A stretch of 38,098 nt of DNA from Chitinophagales bacterium (GTDB taxonomy: Bacteria; Bacteroidota; Bacteroidia; Chitinophagales; Chitinophagaceae). Shown piece by piece: positions 1 to 7,229 of this stretch. The first letter of the stretch is position 1. The number at the start of each line of letters is the position of its first letter. The stretch is from contig JAATFV010000003.1 in assembly GCA_015655015.1 (NCBI GenBank), forward strand, positions 1-38,098, written 5' to 3'. The notes beneath the pieces are model-generated. The model was not told the origin of the DNA and did not search any database. It saw only the letters and a program-made list of their open reading frames with translations. Made by a program: the position numbers and the translations under genes.

Positions 1-311
1 CCCAGGAAGAGTATCCCGGGAAGTATATTCAAAAGGTTCACCATGGAAAAATAACCGGTTTCCGGAACTACCTCCTTTTTATAATTCCCGATCACAGGGA
101 TATACCGGATCACCTCTCCCTGAAAAGTTTCCTTCTTCAGCAGCGGCCCTATATTAATAAGCGGGATGAAAAAGGATAATAGAGAATATCCCAGTAAATA
201 CCAGCGGTTAAGGTTATAAAAGGTGAGCCGGCGCAGCATCAGCTGGTAGAAGATCCAGATGATCGACAGGCTGATCGACAGCTTTATCAGGTACAACAAG
301 ATTGCGGACAT
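1..311 (-). CDS. M56 family (BlaR1-like) sensor metallopeptidase, N-terminal part
   Basis: Only the first 103 codons are present; the gene continues beyond the left edge. The protein begins MSAILLYLIKLS and shows two hydrophobic helices, about residues 4-22 and 38-55, joined by the basic loop RRLTFYNLNRWYLLGYS. That arrangement is typical of the membrane sensor of Bacteroidota M56/BlaR1 proteins, in which a zinc protease domain follows; the HExxH motif would lie outside the window. It sits 145 bases downstream of a BlaI-type repressor gene on the same strand. This is the standard pair in which the protease inactivates the repressor on sensing a cell-wall or other envelope signal. Family assignment is from N-terminal pattern and context; the ligand cannot be read from the sequence. 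Confidence 0.8.
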   Translation of the reverse strand, partial: MSAILLYLIKLSISLSIIWIFYQLMLRRLTFYNLNRWYLLGYSLLSFFIPLINIGPLLKKETFQGEVIRYIPVIGNYKKEVVPETGYFSMVNLLNILPGILFL

Positions 312-401
312 ACTTTATGTTATTAATAATGAAGTATTAGGTCTGGAACATGCTTCCCGGATCATCGCGTGCACCCGCAGGCCACAAGCCCGGTTCCCGG
401 T

Positions 402-474
402 TCAGAACCCCGGATCAAAATCAGCCCCCCGATCGGAATCACCCCCTGTAGCTGGATCAGCCCCCCGATCGCTC
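402..474. repeat. 18-bp tandem repeat at the 3' end of the BlaI-type gene
   Basis: About four degenerate units of 18-19 bases (402-420, 421-438, 439-456, 457-474). The units starting at 421 and 457 share a perfect 15-base core, tcagccccccgatcg. The last unit encodes the C-terminus and stop codon of the BlaI-type repressor, and the others fill the spacer to the M56 gene. The array may explain why the repressor-sensor spacer is long (inference). Confidence 0.65.
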
Positions 475-819
475 GATCAGCTCAATGATCTCTTTCAGCT
501 CCCGGGCGCTCAACTTCTTCTCCTCCACAAAAAAATTCACCAGCTCCTTATAGGAGTTCTCAAAATAGTCCTTCACAAATCCACTCATAAATCTCTTCTT
601 ATACTCATCCTCCGTTATCAGGGCCTTGTACAAATAGGCATTCCCGATAAGCCGGCTGCCCAGGTAACCCTTTTTTTCCAGGTTCTTGATCGTGGAAGCA
701 AGGGTGGTATATGGCACCCTGGGCTCTTCCATATTCTCCAGGAAGACCTTTACATTCCCCTCCCCCGTCTTCCAGACAGCCTGCATGGCTTCTTCCTCCT
801 GAGCGCTTAATTTTTCCAT
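457..819 (-). CDS. BlaI/MecI/CopY family transcriptional repressor
   Basis: A 120-residue protein, the usual length for BlaI/MecI repressors. The N-terminal two thirds form a winged helix (LSAQEEEAMQAVWKTGEG, then TTLASTIKNLEKKGYL as recognition region, then the wing). The C-terminal helical part (residues about 75-118) is the dimerisation region and carries the site normally cut by the partner protease. It is followed on the same strand by an M56 sensor gene, which supports a two-gene signal pathway. Two dyads between the likely promoter and the start codon at 824-857 probably bind this protein (autoregulation). Which genes it controls apart from itself is not visible here. The last codons fall inside an 18-bp repeat array. 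Confidence 0.92.
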   Translation of the reverse strand: MEKLSAQEEEAMQAVWKTGEGNVKVFLENMEEPRVPYTTLASTIKNLEKKGYLGSRLIGNAYLYKALITEDEYKKRFMSGFVKDYFENSYKELVNFFVEEKKLSARELKEIIELIERSGG

Positions 820-823
820 ATTC

Positions 824-857
824 TACGAAGTTTTCGTAAATCTACGGAAAATTCGTA
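824..857. promoter_or_regulatory. Double dyad operator for the BlaI-type repressor
   Basis: Two inverted repeats lie just upstream of the repressor start: tacgaagttttcgta at 824-838 (perfect six-base arms) and tacggaaaattcgta at 843-857 (one mismatch), spaced 19 bases apart. BlaI/MecI proteins bind short TAC/GTA dyads, often in pairs, so these are the likely autoregulatory sites. Binding is inferred. Confidence 0.7.
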
Positions 858-990
858 ACTAACAAATAAATTATCCCGGAATTTACCCGTTAATTTGTCT
901 TTTTATCGATCGGCCGGCCCTTATCCTGTTAAAATTTCATTTCCCGTCGATTATCATAAAATTTTTAAGAGGCACGATTCGTTAAACGTT

Positions 991-998
991 TAATTTTG
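991..998 (+). promoter_or_regulatory. Bacteroidota -7 promoter element
   Basis: TAATTTTG at 991-998 matches TAnnTTTG exactly. Transcription would start near 1003, which rules out any start codon at 996 and supports the ATG at 1038 for the thioredoxin-like gene. No clear -33 TTTG was seen. Confidence 0.55.
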
Positions 999-1037
999 CA
1001 GGCGTCCGACAGTTATAACTATTCTGAAAACAACAAG

Positions 1038-1610
1038 ATGAAAAAAGCAATCCTGGCAGCATTTGCATTAGTCTGTTCTCATTTTTTATCGGCCCAGCAG
1101 GCCCCTCAGCAGACCGTCCAGCCTCAGCAGGTCCAGCCACAGCAGGCCCAGCCGGCAGCAGATCCGCAGGCTCCCTACCTCCGCTTTCCCACTATTCCGC
1201 CGTTTCACCTGTTAAAGCTGGATAGCACGACCTACCTGACAAAAGATGATATTAAGAAGCACCACCGTACCATCGTCATGTTCTTCAGCCCGGACTGCGA
1301 TCATTGCAAACATCAGACAGAAGCCATCCTTGCCATGAGCAAGGAGTTCAGGGACATAGAGATCGTCATGGCCACCTACCAGCCATTCGAAGAATTAAAG
1401 GATTTTAATACCCATTACCGGATGTTCGAACATCCTAATTTTCACCTGGGAAGAGACGAAAAATTCTTCCTGGCCCCTTTCTATAAAATACGCAACCTGC
1501 CTTATCTGGCCCTCTACAATAAAAACGGGGACCTGATCACCACCTTCGAAGGCAACCAAAAAGCAGAGACATTGTTAACTGCATTTAACCGTGACGGGAA
1601 GGAGAAATAA
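1038..1610 (+). CDS. Secreted thioredoxin-like (TlpA/redoxin-type) protein
   Basis: A 190-residue protein starting MKKAILAAFALVCSHFLSAQ, a clear signal peptide with a Bacteroidota-type SAQ cleavage site. A linker rich in Gln and Pro (about residues 21-43, partly built of 15-bp duplications) follows, then a thioredoxin fold with the active-site pair C87-D-H-C90 in the context FFSPDCDHCKH. NLPYLALYN supplies the expected cis-proline. Likely a periplasmic thiol-disulfide protein of the TlpA/AhpC-TSA superfamily. The start at 1038 is chosen because a longer reading would begin inside the -7 promoter element. It stands alone, 45 bases ahead of malate dehydrogenase. Its redox partner is unknown. 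Confidence 0.82.
   Translation: MKKAILAAFALVCSHFLSAQQAPQQTVQPQQVQPQQAQPAADPQAPYLRFPTIPPFHLLKLDSTTYLTKDDIKKHHRTIVMFFSPDCDHCKHQTEAILAMSKEFRDIEIVMATYQPFEELKDFNTHYRMFEHPNFHLGRDEKFFLAPFYKIRNLPYLALYNKNGDLITTFEGNQKAETLLTAFNRDGKEK
1095..1154. repeat. 15-bp tandem repeat encoding Gln/Pro linker
   Basis: Two clear 15-base copies (cagcaggtccagcca at 1125-1139 and cagcaggcccagccg at 1140-1154) are preceded by two degenerate cagcag-led units. They encode QQ-x-QP pentapeptides directly after the signal peptide. Confidence 0.6.
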
Positions 1611-1655
1611 GTACCTTTGGCCTGGCAAATAATTTTATCACTTAAATATTTTTAG

Positions 1656-2588
1656 ATGAAAGTAACGGTTGTAGGCGCAGGCGCCGTAGGTGCTACCTGT
1701 GCAGATAATATCGCCCGTGCAGCATTAGCTCAGGAATTAGTGCTGCTGGATATCAAGGAAGGATTAGCTGAAGGAAAGGCCCAGGACATGATGCAGACGG
1801 CCGCCCTGCTGGGTTTTGACACCCGCATCACAGGCAGCACCAATGATTATTCAAAAACGGCCGGCAGCGACGTAGTCGTGATCACCTCCGGCCTGCCCCG
1901 CAAACCGGGCATGACCCGCGAAGAGCTGATCGGCACCAATGCCGGCATCGTAAAAGGCGTAGCGGAAAATATCTTAAAGTTCTCCCCCGATGCCATTATC
2001 ATTATTATCAGCAACCCCATGGATACGATGACCTACCTGGCCCTTACCGCCACAGGTCTTCCGAAGAACCGTATCATCGGAATGGGAGGCACCCTGGACA
2101 GCGCCCGTTTCAAATACCAGCTGAGCCAGCACCTGGGATGCAGCCCGGCTGACCTGAATGCCGTCGTGGTCGGCGGCCATGGAGATACCACCATGATCCC
2201 CCTGATCCGCCTCGCTACCTGGAACAGCGCCCCCGTAACAAAATTCCTCCCTGCCGAACAGCAACAGAAGATCGTAGCCGACACGATGGTGGGCGGAGCT
2301 ACCCTGACCAAGCTGATCGGCACCTCTGCCTGGTACGCACCCGGAGCCGCCGGAGCCGCCCTGGTAGAAAGCATCCTGCGCGATGAAAAGAAACTGTTCA
2401 CCTGCTGCGTTGCCCTGGACGGCGAATACGGTCAGAAAGATATCTGCCTGGGTGTTCCCGTGGTCATTGGCAGGAACGGATGGGAAAAGATCCTTGACTT
2501 TGGCCTGAATGCCGAAGAGCAGGCCCTGTTCAACAAGAGCGCAGAAGCCGTTCGCAGTATGAACGATGTATTGAAGACCTTAGCATAA
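1656..2588 (+). CDS. mdh: Malate dehydrogenase (NAD-dependent, LDH-like type)
   Basis: 310 residues, the normal length. It catalyses malate + NAD+ = oxaloacetate + NADH in the TCA cycle. The N-terminal Rossmann motif VGAGAVGAT is at residues 6-14, with Asp32 at the end of beta-2 favouring NAD over NADP. The substrate loop PRKPGMTR gives Arg82 and Arg88. Asn120 lies in ISNPMD, Asp148/Arg151 in LDSARFK, and the catalytic His175-Asp177 in GGHGDTTM. Arg82 with this loop marks malate rather than lactate specificity. The start at 1656 places the nucleotide motif at the usual position. It is followed by a strong hairpin shared with the convergent gene. A single-gene unit is likely. Confidence 0.97.
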   Translation: MKVTVVGAGAVGATCADNIARAALAQELVLLDIKEGLAEGKAQDMMQTAALLGFDTRITGSTNDYSKTAGSDVVVITSGLPRKPGMTREELIGTNAGIVKGVAENILKFSPDAIIIIISNPMDTMTYLALTATGLPKNRIIGMGGTLDSARFKYQLSQHLGCSPADLNAVVVGGHGDTTMIPLIRLATWNSAPVTKFLPAEQQQKIVADTMVGGATLTKLIGTSAWYAPGAAGAALVESILRDEKKLFTCCVALDGEYGQKDICLGVPVVIGRNGWEKILDFGLNAEEQALFNKSAEAVRSMNDVLKTLA

Positions 2589-2612
2589 AAGTACTTATCT
2601 AACTTACTTACT

Positions 2613-2647
2613 AATAGCTCAATGAGCCAGGGGCTCATTGAGCTATT
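2613..2647. terminator. Bidirectional hairpin between mdh and the GT9 gene
   Basis: A perfect 16-base inverted repeat (2613-2628 and 2632-2647) with a 3-base loop. Its outer ends are A/T (AATAGCTC and GAGCTATT). It lies between convergent genes, and the right arm overlaps the stop codon of the minus-strand gene. Either strand would form a long stem; there is no long T run. Confidence 0.75.
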
Positions 2648-3665
2648 ATCCTATCGCCTCCACAATCCTATCCACCGGCTGTAGCTCCATACACTTAAAA
2701 TGCCCCTTCGGACATTTCTTATACCCTATCTTCGAACAGGGACGGCAGCTCAGCCCTTTCACCTCCATCATCTCATACGGCAGCTCCCCTTGCAGACCCG
2801 TCATCTTCGAAGGACGATAATTATATAAATAATTTTCTCCATAATAGGGATACATGCCGAATTCCGGTACCGTATTGCCCCAGACAGAAAGAACAGGGCG
2901 TTTGAAAGCGGCCGCTATATGCATAAGGCCCGTATCATGCGTGACGACCAGCTTGGCCCGCCTCACCATGTCGGCCGATTCATTCAGGTTGAACTTCCCG
3001 CAGGCATTATAGATCTTTATCGGATCGATAGCCGCCAGCTCAGCAGCAATATCCGCATCTTCAGGGCCGCCCAGCAGGATCAGCTGATGCCGGGCCGACG
3101 TACAGATCTCTTTTAGCTTATGAAAGGGAAGTTTCTTGGTAGCCAGGGCAGCGCCGATGACCAGCCCTACATAACCCGCCTGGTGAGAAGTAGGAATATC
3201 ATTGGGTTTCAGCTCATCTGCCGGAGGAATAAAATAATCCAGCCCCGCCCCATCGTTCTTCACCCCAAAAGAACCCACGGTATCCAGGTAACGATCCACG
3301 ATATGCCGGTCCGGCATCCTGTTCCATTTGAAATTGGTATACCACCATTTCTCTATATTCAGCTTATTGAAGGAAAAGGACGACTTCCCCAGCGCCCGTT
3401 TTACTTTTAAGGTCCGGAGATTATGATGCAGATCGATGACATAGTCGAAATCTTCCTTCTGCAGCGCAGCAATCATCCCTTCCCAATCGTCCTGCAGATA
3501 ATGCAGCTTATCGATATAAGGATTCGCCTCCAGGATGGGCCGGAAAGATGCTTTGGTGAGATAGTGTACTTCCGCCGTAGCTACCTGCTTTTTCAGACAA
3601 CGGACCACCGGTGTGGTAAGCACGATGTCCCCGATGGAGCTAAAGCGTATGATGAGAAACTTCAT
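2646..3665 (-). CDS. Glycosyltransferase family 9 (heptosyltransferase-like)
   Basis: 339 residues with the GT9 (ADP-heptose:LPS heptosyltransferase) pattern. The N-terminus MKFLIIRFSSIGDIVLTTP is the family start motif, with the DFDYVIDLHHNLRT strand-turn at about residues 73-86. The C-terminal donor domain has LILLGGPEDADIA and VTHDTGLMHIAAAFKRPVLS, the conserved D-x-G-x-x-H sugar-nucleotide region. A Cys-containing tail (CRPCSKIGYKKCPKGHFKC) is common in Bacteroidota members. It probably transfers a heptose or related sugar to the lipopolysaccharide core on the cytoplasmic face of the inner membrane. It is the last gene of a minus-strand operon; only 5 bases separate it from the MFS gene. 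The exact sugar cannot be read. Confidence 0.9.
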   Translation of the reverse strand: MKFLIIRFSSIGDIVLTTPVVRCLKKQVATAEVHYLTKASFRPILEANPYIDKLHYLQDDWEGMIAALQKEDFDYVIDLHHNLRTLKVKRALGKSSFSFNKLNIEKWWYTNFKWNRMPDRHIVDRYLDTVGSFGVKNDGAGLDYFIPPADELKPNDIPTSHQAGYVGLVIGAALATKKLPFHKLKEICTSARHQLILLGGPEDADIAAELAAIDPIKIYNACGKFNLNESADMVRRAKLVVTHDTGLMHIAAAFKRPVLSVWGNTVPEFGMYPYYGENYLYNYRPSKMTGLQGELPYEMMEVKGLSCRPCSKIGYKKCPKGHFKCMELQPVDRIVEAIG

Positions 3666-3670
3666 TCTTC

Positions 3671-4918
3671 TTATTGCTCGATGTAATCAAGATCTTTACC
3701 ATACGTTTCCTTTGTCAGCATTAAGGAAATAAAGGCAATGATAAATACAATGATCCCGGTGATCCAGCCGCTCTTCAGATAGGCATGGGCAGGATCCAGA
3801 CTGTGCTGCAGCTGGATGAAGAGCAACGATACCAGGTTCAGCGAACCCCGCGCCATATTCGGGACCGTAGTGGCCACCGTAGCACGGATATTCGTTCCAA
3901 ACTGCTCGGCCGCCATAGTGACGAACATAGCCCAGAATCCCGTACCAAAGCCTAATACAACACAGACCAGGTACATCGTGCTTGCCGGCTGCCCCTGCAG
4001 GTGAAAGAACCAGATAATGCCAATGACCGTGATGATATGAAAAATATATAAGGATGCCTTACGGCTTTTCAGCCACTGGCTGACAAACCCGATAAGGACA
4101 TCTCCTACAGAGATGGCGGCATAGGCCACCATGATCGCTTTACCCGGATCGATAGGCCCCTGCACATTCATCTGGGTGGCAAACTTATCCGAGAAGGAGA
4201 TCAGGATGCCGATAACATACCAGTTGGGCAGCGCAATGAAGATAGCCGTCAGGTATTTTTTCAACCGGGTGCCGTTGGTAAACAACATGAAAAAGTTCCC
4301 TCTTTGGACATTACTCTGCTCGATGTTCTTATACATGCCGGATTCGAGGACACCCACACGAAGCAATAACAGGAAAAAACCAAGCCCCCCGCCGATGAAA
4401 TAACAGGTACGCCACCCTTCCGGAGAGGCGCCGAACTGCACTTTTATGAAATAGGCAAAAACGGCCCCGCTCAACCCGATGCCGGCTACCAGCGAAGTAG
4501 CGATACCCCTTTTCTCTTTGGGCATCAGCTCACTGACGAGCGTGATACCGGCCCCCAGCTCCCCTGCCAGCCCCAGGCCGGTGATAAACCGCACGAGCGC
4601 GTACTGATCCACCGTATGTACGAACCCATTGGCAATGCTGCCCAGTGAATAAAGTATAATGGAAGCAAATAACACTTTTAACCGTCCCAGCTTATCCCCC
4701 AGGACGCCCCAGAGAATGCCCCCCAGCAGCAACCCCACCATCTGTAAATTCAGGATCTCCAGCCCCTTTTTGGCAATATCCTCCGTGCTCAGGCCGAGAG
4801 ATTTAAGAGAAGGCACCCGTATAATACTAAAAAGCAAAAGATCATATACATCTACAAAATAACCTAAGGCGCCAACGATCACAGCCAGATTAAAAAGTGA
4901 AACCTTCTTTTGTTCCAT
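3671..4918 (-). CDS. Major facilitator superfamily transporter
   Basis: 415 residues and about 12 hydrophobic segments. The loop 2-3 signature GDKLGRLKVLF is MFS motif A, and the RFITGLGLAGELGAGITLVSE stretch is typical of the metabolite:H+ and aromatic acid:H+ symporter branches. The acidic first helix (GYFVDVYDLL) also fits these proton symporters. The second half begins after a loop at about residues 195-215. It is the third gene of a tight minus-strand operon, 8 bases after the DedA gene and 5 before the GT9 gene. The substrate is unknown; organic acids or sugars are possible from family membership. Confidence 0.88.
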   Translation of the reverse strand: MEQKKVSLFNLAVIVGALGYFVDVYDLLLFSIIRVPSLKSLGLSTEDIAKKGLEILNLQMVGLLLGGILWGVLGDKLGRLKVLFASIILYSLGSIANGFVHTVDQYALVRFITGLGLAGELGAGITLVSELMPKEKRGIATSLVAGIGLSGAVFAYFIKVQFGASPEGWRTCYFIGGGLGFFLLLLRVGVLESGMYKNIEQSNVQRGNFFMLFTNGTRLKKYLTAIFIALPNWYVIGILISFSDKFATQMNVQGPIDPGKAIMVAYAAISVGDVLIGFVSQWLKSRKASLYIFHIITVIGIIWFFHLQGQPASTMYLVCVVLGFGTGFWAMFVTMAAEQFGTNIRATVATTVPNMARGSLNLVSLLFIQLQHSLDPAHAYLKSGWITGIIVFIIAFISLMLTKETYGKDLDYIEQ

Positions 4919-4926
4919 ACCAGGAT

Positions 4927-5649
4927 TTATGATTTTTTATAGGGATCCTCTGCTTTATAGGGATCTTCTGCAGGAGCCGAACTCTTCCGGCCAAAAAATA
5001 TCTTATACAGAACAGGCGCCGTAGTGATGATGACGATGCCGATCACGATGACTTCCAGATGCTCCTTCAGATCAAAATTATATTTATTCAGCACGAACTC
5101 CTCCAGGTAGTGCCCGCCGAACACCATAGCAAATACCCAGGCCAGACAGCCAATGACATTATTCAGAAAGAACTTTTTCCGGTCCATCGCAACGATCCCG
5201 CCGATGATCGGAGCAAAGGTCCGCACGATCGGCAGAAAACGGGCAAAGATGATCGCCATCGCGCCATGCTTATCGTAAAATTCCTTGGCCTGGTACAAAT
5301 GCTTTTTCTTGAACAAAAAGCTGTCCTTCCGGTGAAAAAGAAAAGGCCCCGTCTTGTGACCGAACCAATATCCCACCGCATTGCCGATAATGCCGCAGAT
5401 GGATATCAATATCCACAAGACCACGAGATCTAAAAATCCCGTACCCGTGCCTCCCGGTATTAATTTATTGACAAGCATGCCACTATACATACCAGCAACG
5501 AATAACAGGCTGTCCCCTGGCAGGAAAAATCCTATCATCAGGCCTGTCTCCGCAAAGACAATGAACAGCAATACCCAAAGACCGCCGTTTTCTATATAGA
5601 ACTTAGGGTCAATAAGGTCATGAAAAGTGATCGTTAAGAGTTCAATCAT
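4927..5649 (-). CDS. DedA family membrane protein (probable undecaprenyl-phosphate flippase family)
   Basis: 240 residues with the DedA/VTT fold. Seen are the re-entrant motif GFFLPGDSLLFVAG (about residues 40-53), GNAVGYWFGHKTG (about 90-102) and the signature FARFLPIVRTFAPIIGG (about 134-150), with its essential Arg residues. DedA relatives recycle undecaprenyl phosphate or other lipids across the cytoplasmic membrane. The gene is 13 bases after the symporter gene and 8 before the MFS gene, so it is co-transcribed. The C-terminal tail AEDPYKAEDPYKKS is an exact hexapeptide duplication encoded by an 18-bp tandem repeat. Confidence 0.92.
   Translation of the reverse strand: MIELLTITFHDLIDPKFYIENGGLWVLLFIVFAETGLMIGFFLPGDSLLFVAGMYSGMLVNKLIPGGTGTGFLDLVVLWILISICGIIGNAVGYWFGHKTGPFLFHRKDSFLFKKKHLYQAKEFYDKHGAMAIIFARFLPIVRTFAPIIGGIVAMDRKKFFLNNVIGCLAWVFAMVFGGHYLEEFVLNKYNFDLKEHLEVIVIGIVIITTAPVLYKIFFGRKSSAPAEDPYKAEDPYKKS
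4937..4972. repeat. 18-bp tandem duplication encoding the DedA C-terminal tail
   Basis: Units ttatagggatcctctgct (4937-4954) and ttatagggatcttctgca (4955-4972) differ at two positions. They encode two AEDPYK hexapeptides on the minus strand. Confidence 0.85.
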
Positions 5650-5662
5650 AAAAAAAGGGTCC

Positions 5663-6907
5663 TTATTTTATATGTACAGCGGTCTCACCCAATTCCCCTT
5701 CCCATTTACTCACGACCACTGCGGCAATACTATTCCCCAACACATTCGTGGCGCTCCTGGCCATGTCCAATATCTGGTCGATCCCTAAAAGCAGCAATAA
5801 TCCCTGCTGCGGTATATTATACAGGGACAATGTCCCTGCGATCACCACCAATGCCGCCCTCGGCACACCGGCGATGCCCTTGCTCGTCAACATTAAGACC
5901 AACAGCATGGATATTTCCTGTCCCAGTGTCAGCTCCACCCCATAAGCCTGTGCAATAAACAGCGAAGCGAAAGTCATATAAAGCATGCTGCCATCCAGGT
6001 TAAAAGAATATCCCAGGGGCAATACGAAACTGACGATCTTCGGAGGGCAGCCAAAATTTTCGAGCTCCTGGATCAGCCTGGGAAATGCAGCTTCCGAACT
6101 GGCGGTACTAAATGCCAGCAGGATCATATCTTTCACACTGATAGCCAGTTCGATCACCCTCCTTCCTACAAATATAGAAGCGATTAATAGTAATATCAAC
6201 CATAGCCCAAGAATACTTAAATAAAAGCTTATGATAAACTTACCATAGGTCACCAGCAGTTCCGGACCCTTCATAGCCAGCACGGAAGCGATGGCGGCAA
6301 AAGCGGCAACCGGTGCAAAATACATTACATACCCCGTTACCCGCAGCACCACATGGGCTACCGCATCCAGACCTTTTATGACGATCTTCCCCTGCTCGCC
6401 GATAGAGGCGGTGGCAATTCCGAAAAAAACGGCAAACACGACGATCTGAAGGATCTCATTATTAGCCATCGCCTCGAATATGCTCCGGGGGAACACATGG
6501 GTGACAAACCCCTTAAAAGTGATCGTGGATTGATCCAGCCCCGTAGCTACATTAGCCGGAGGCAACGGCAGCCTGAGCTCCTCTCCCAGCGCCAGACTGT
6601 TCATGATGATCAGGCCCAGCACCAGGGATAAAAGAGACGCTCCCATGAACCACAGCAAGGTCTTTCCCCCGATCCGGCCCACCGCCTTAACATCACCCAG
6701 CTTGGCGATCCCGACCACCAGCGTCGAGAACACCAGGGGAGCAATGATCATTTTGATCAAACGGAGAAAAATATCCGTAAACACAGAAATAGCGCCGGAA
6801 AAACTTTCCTTCTGCTCCGCGGTAGTATTATAATGTACCCACAAACCAAGGATCACCCCTGTCACCATGGCAATCATAATCCATCCTGTAAGTCCGATCT
6901 TTCTCAT
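5663..6907 (-). CDS. Dicarboxylate/amino acid:cation symporter (DAACS family, GltP/DctA-like)
   Basis: 414 residues, matching the family (about 420). It takes up C4-dicarboxylates or glutamate/aspartate with H+ or Na+. The diagnostic parts are FLRLIKMIIAPLVFSTLV (TM2-3), the serine-rich re-entrant hairpin STASSEAAFPRL, the TM7 motif SFNLDGSMLYMTF, the second hairpin TSKGIAGVP and the TM8 motif DQILDMARSATNVLGNS with substrate-binding Asp/Arg/Asn. The MLY variant in TM7 is closer to GltP than to DctA, but the substrate is not certain. First gene of a four-gene minus-strand operon (13 bases to dedA). Its leader (6908 onward) contains a 14-base inverted repeat. Confidence 0.95.
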   Translation of the reverse strand: MRKIGLTGWIMIAMVTGVILGLWVHYNTTAEQKESFSGAISVFTDIFLRLIKMIIAPLVFSTLVVGIAKLGDVKAVGRIGGKTLLWFMGASLLSLVLGLIIMNSLALGEELRLPLPPANVATGLDQSTITFKGFVTHVFPRSIFEAMANNEILQIVVFAVFFGIATASIGEQGKIVIKGLDAVAHVVLRVTGYVMYFAPVAAFAAIASVLAMKGPELLVTYGKFIISFYLSILGLWLILLLIASIFVGRRVIELAISVKDMILLAFSTASSEAAFPRLIQELENFGCPPKIVSFVLPLGYSFNLDGSMLYMTFASLFIAQAYGVELTLGQEISMLLVLMLTSKGIAGVPRAALVVIAGTLSLYNIPQQGLLLLLGIDQILDMARSATNVLGNSIAAVVVSKWEGELGETAVHIK

Positions 6908-6921
6908 ATGTCACGGGATTT

Positions 6922-6966
6922 GTATTGCGGCAAAAGATTGTCGAAATGTAATTTTTGCCGCAATAC
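6922..6966. promoter_or_regulatory. 14-bp inverted repeat in the symporter leader
   Basis: gtattgcggcaaaa (6922-6935) and its exact reverse complement (6953-6966) enclose 17 bases, starting 15 bases upstream of the symporter start codon. It could be an operator for a dimeric regulator or an RNA stem over the translation start. No regulator is identified. Confidence 0.6.
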
Positions 6967-7194
6967 CATTAATGTCGGCAGACTTCGGCCAAGGCCTCGT
7001 CCGCTAACTGGACTCCGTCCAGTTCAGGATGCAAAAAATCGAAAAATCCTGACTTGGCAAAACTTTACTGCAAATTCGTCCATCTTTCCGCCCCATTTGT
7101 CCATAAGCCAAAAGAATTGAGCGGCAGGAACCGGTCCTGTATTAAATATTTGTTTATTTTACGACCTTAATCGTCACACACACCTAATTTTCAT

Positions 7195-7208
7195 TGTGAT
7201 TTTTCACA
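7195..7208. promoter_or_regulatory. TGTGA-N4-TCACA dyad (Crp/Fnr-like)
   Basis: A perfect dyad, 21 bases before the start codon of the amino acid permease gene. The half-sites resemble Crp, but the 4-base spacing is that of FNR-type boxes. Its place close to the start codon would suit repression or an RNA hairpin. Function is inferred only. Confidence 0.4.
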
Positions 7209-7229
7209 GATTATCAAAACAAGCTTAAA

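Larger units (their letters stand above)
6908..7229. other. Divergent intergenic region rich in inverted repeats
   Basis: 322 bases without a gene, between the divergent symporter and amino acid permease genes. It holds a 14-base perfect inverted repeat (6922-6935 / 6953-6966), a GGCC-aa-GGCC palindrome near 6987, an 8-base hairpin (7006-7013 / 7017-7024) immediately followed by a 6-base hairpin (7025-7030 / 7046-7051), and a Crp-like dyad at 7195-7208. No exact TAnnTTTG element was found on either strand. Confidence 0.6.

Noticed and set aside
1656..2588. Lactate dehydrogenase as an alternative to malate dehydrogenase
   Set aside because: Arg82 in the PRKPGMTR loop is the malate/oxaloacetate-specific residue; lactate dehydrogenases have Gln at this place.
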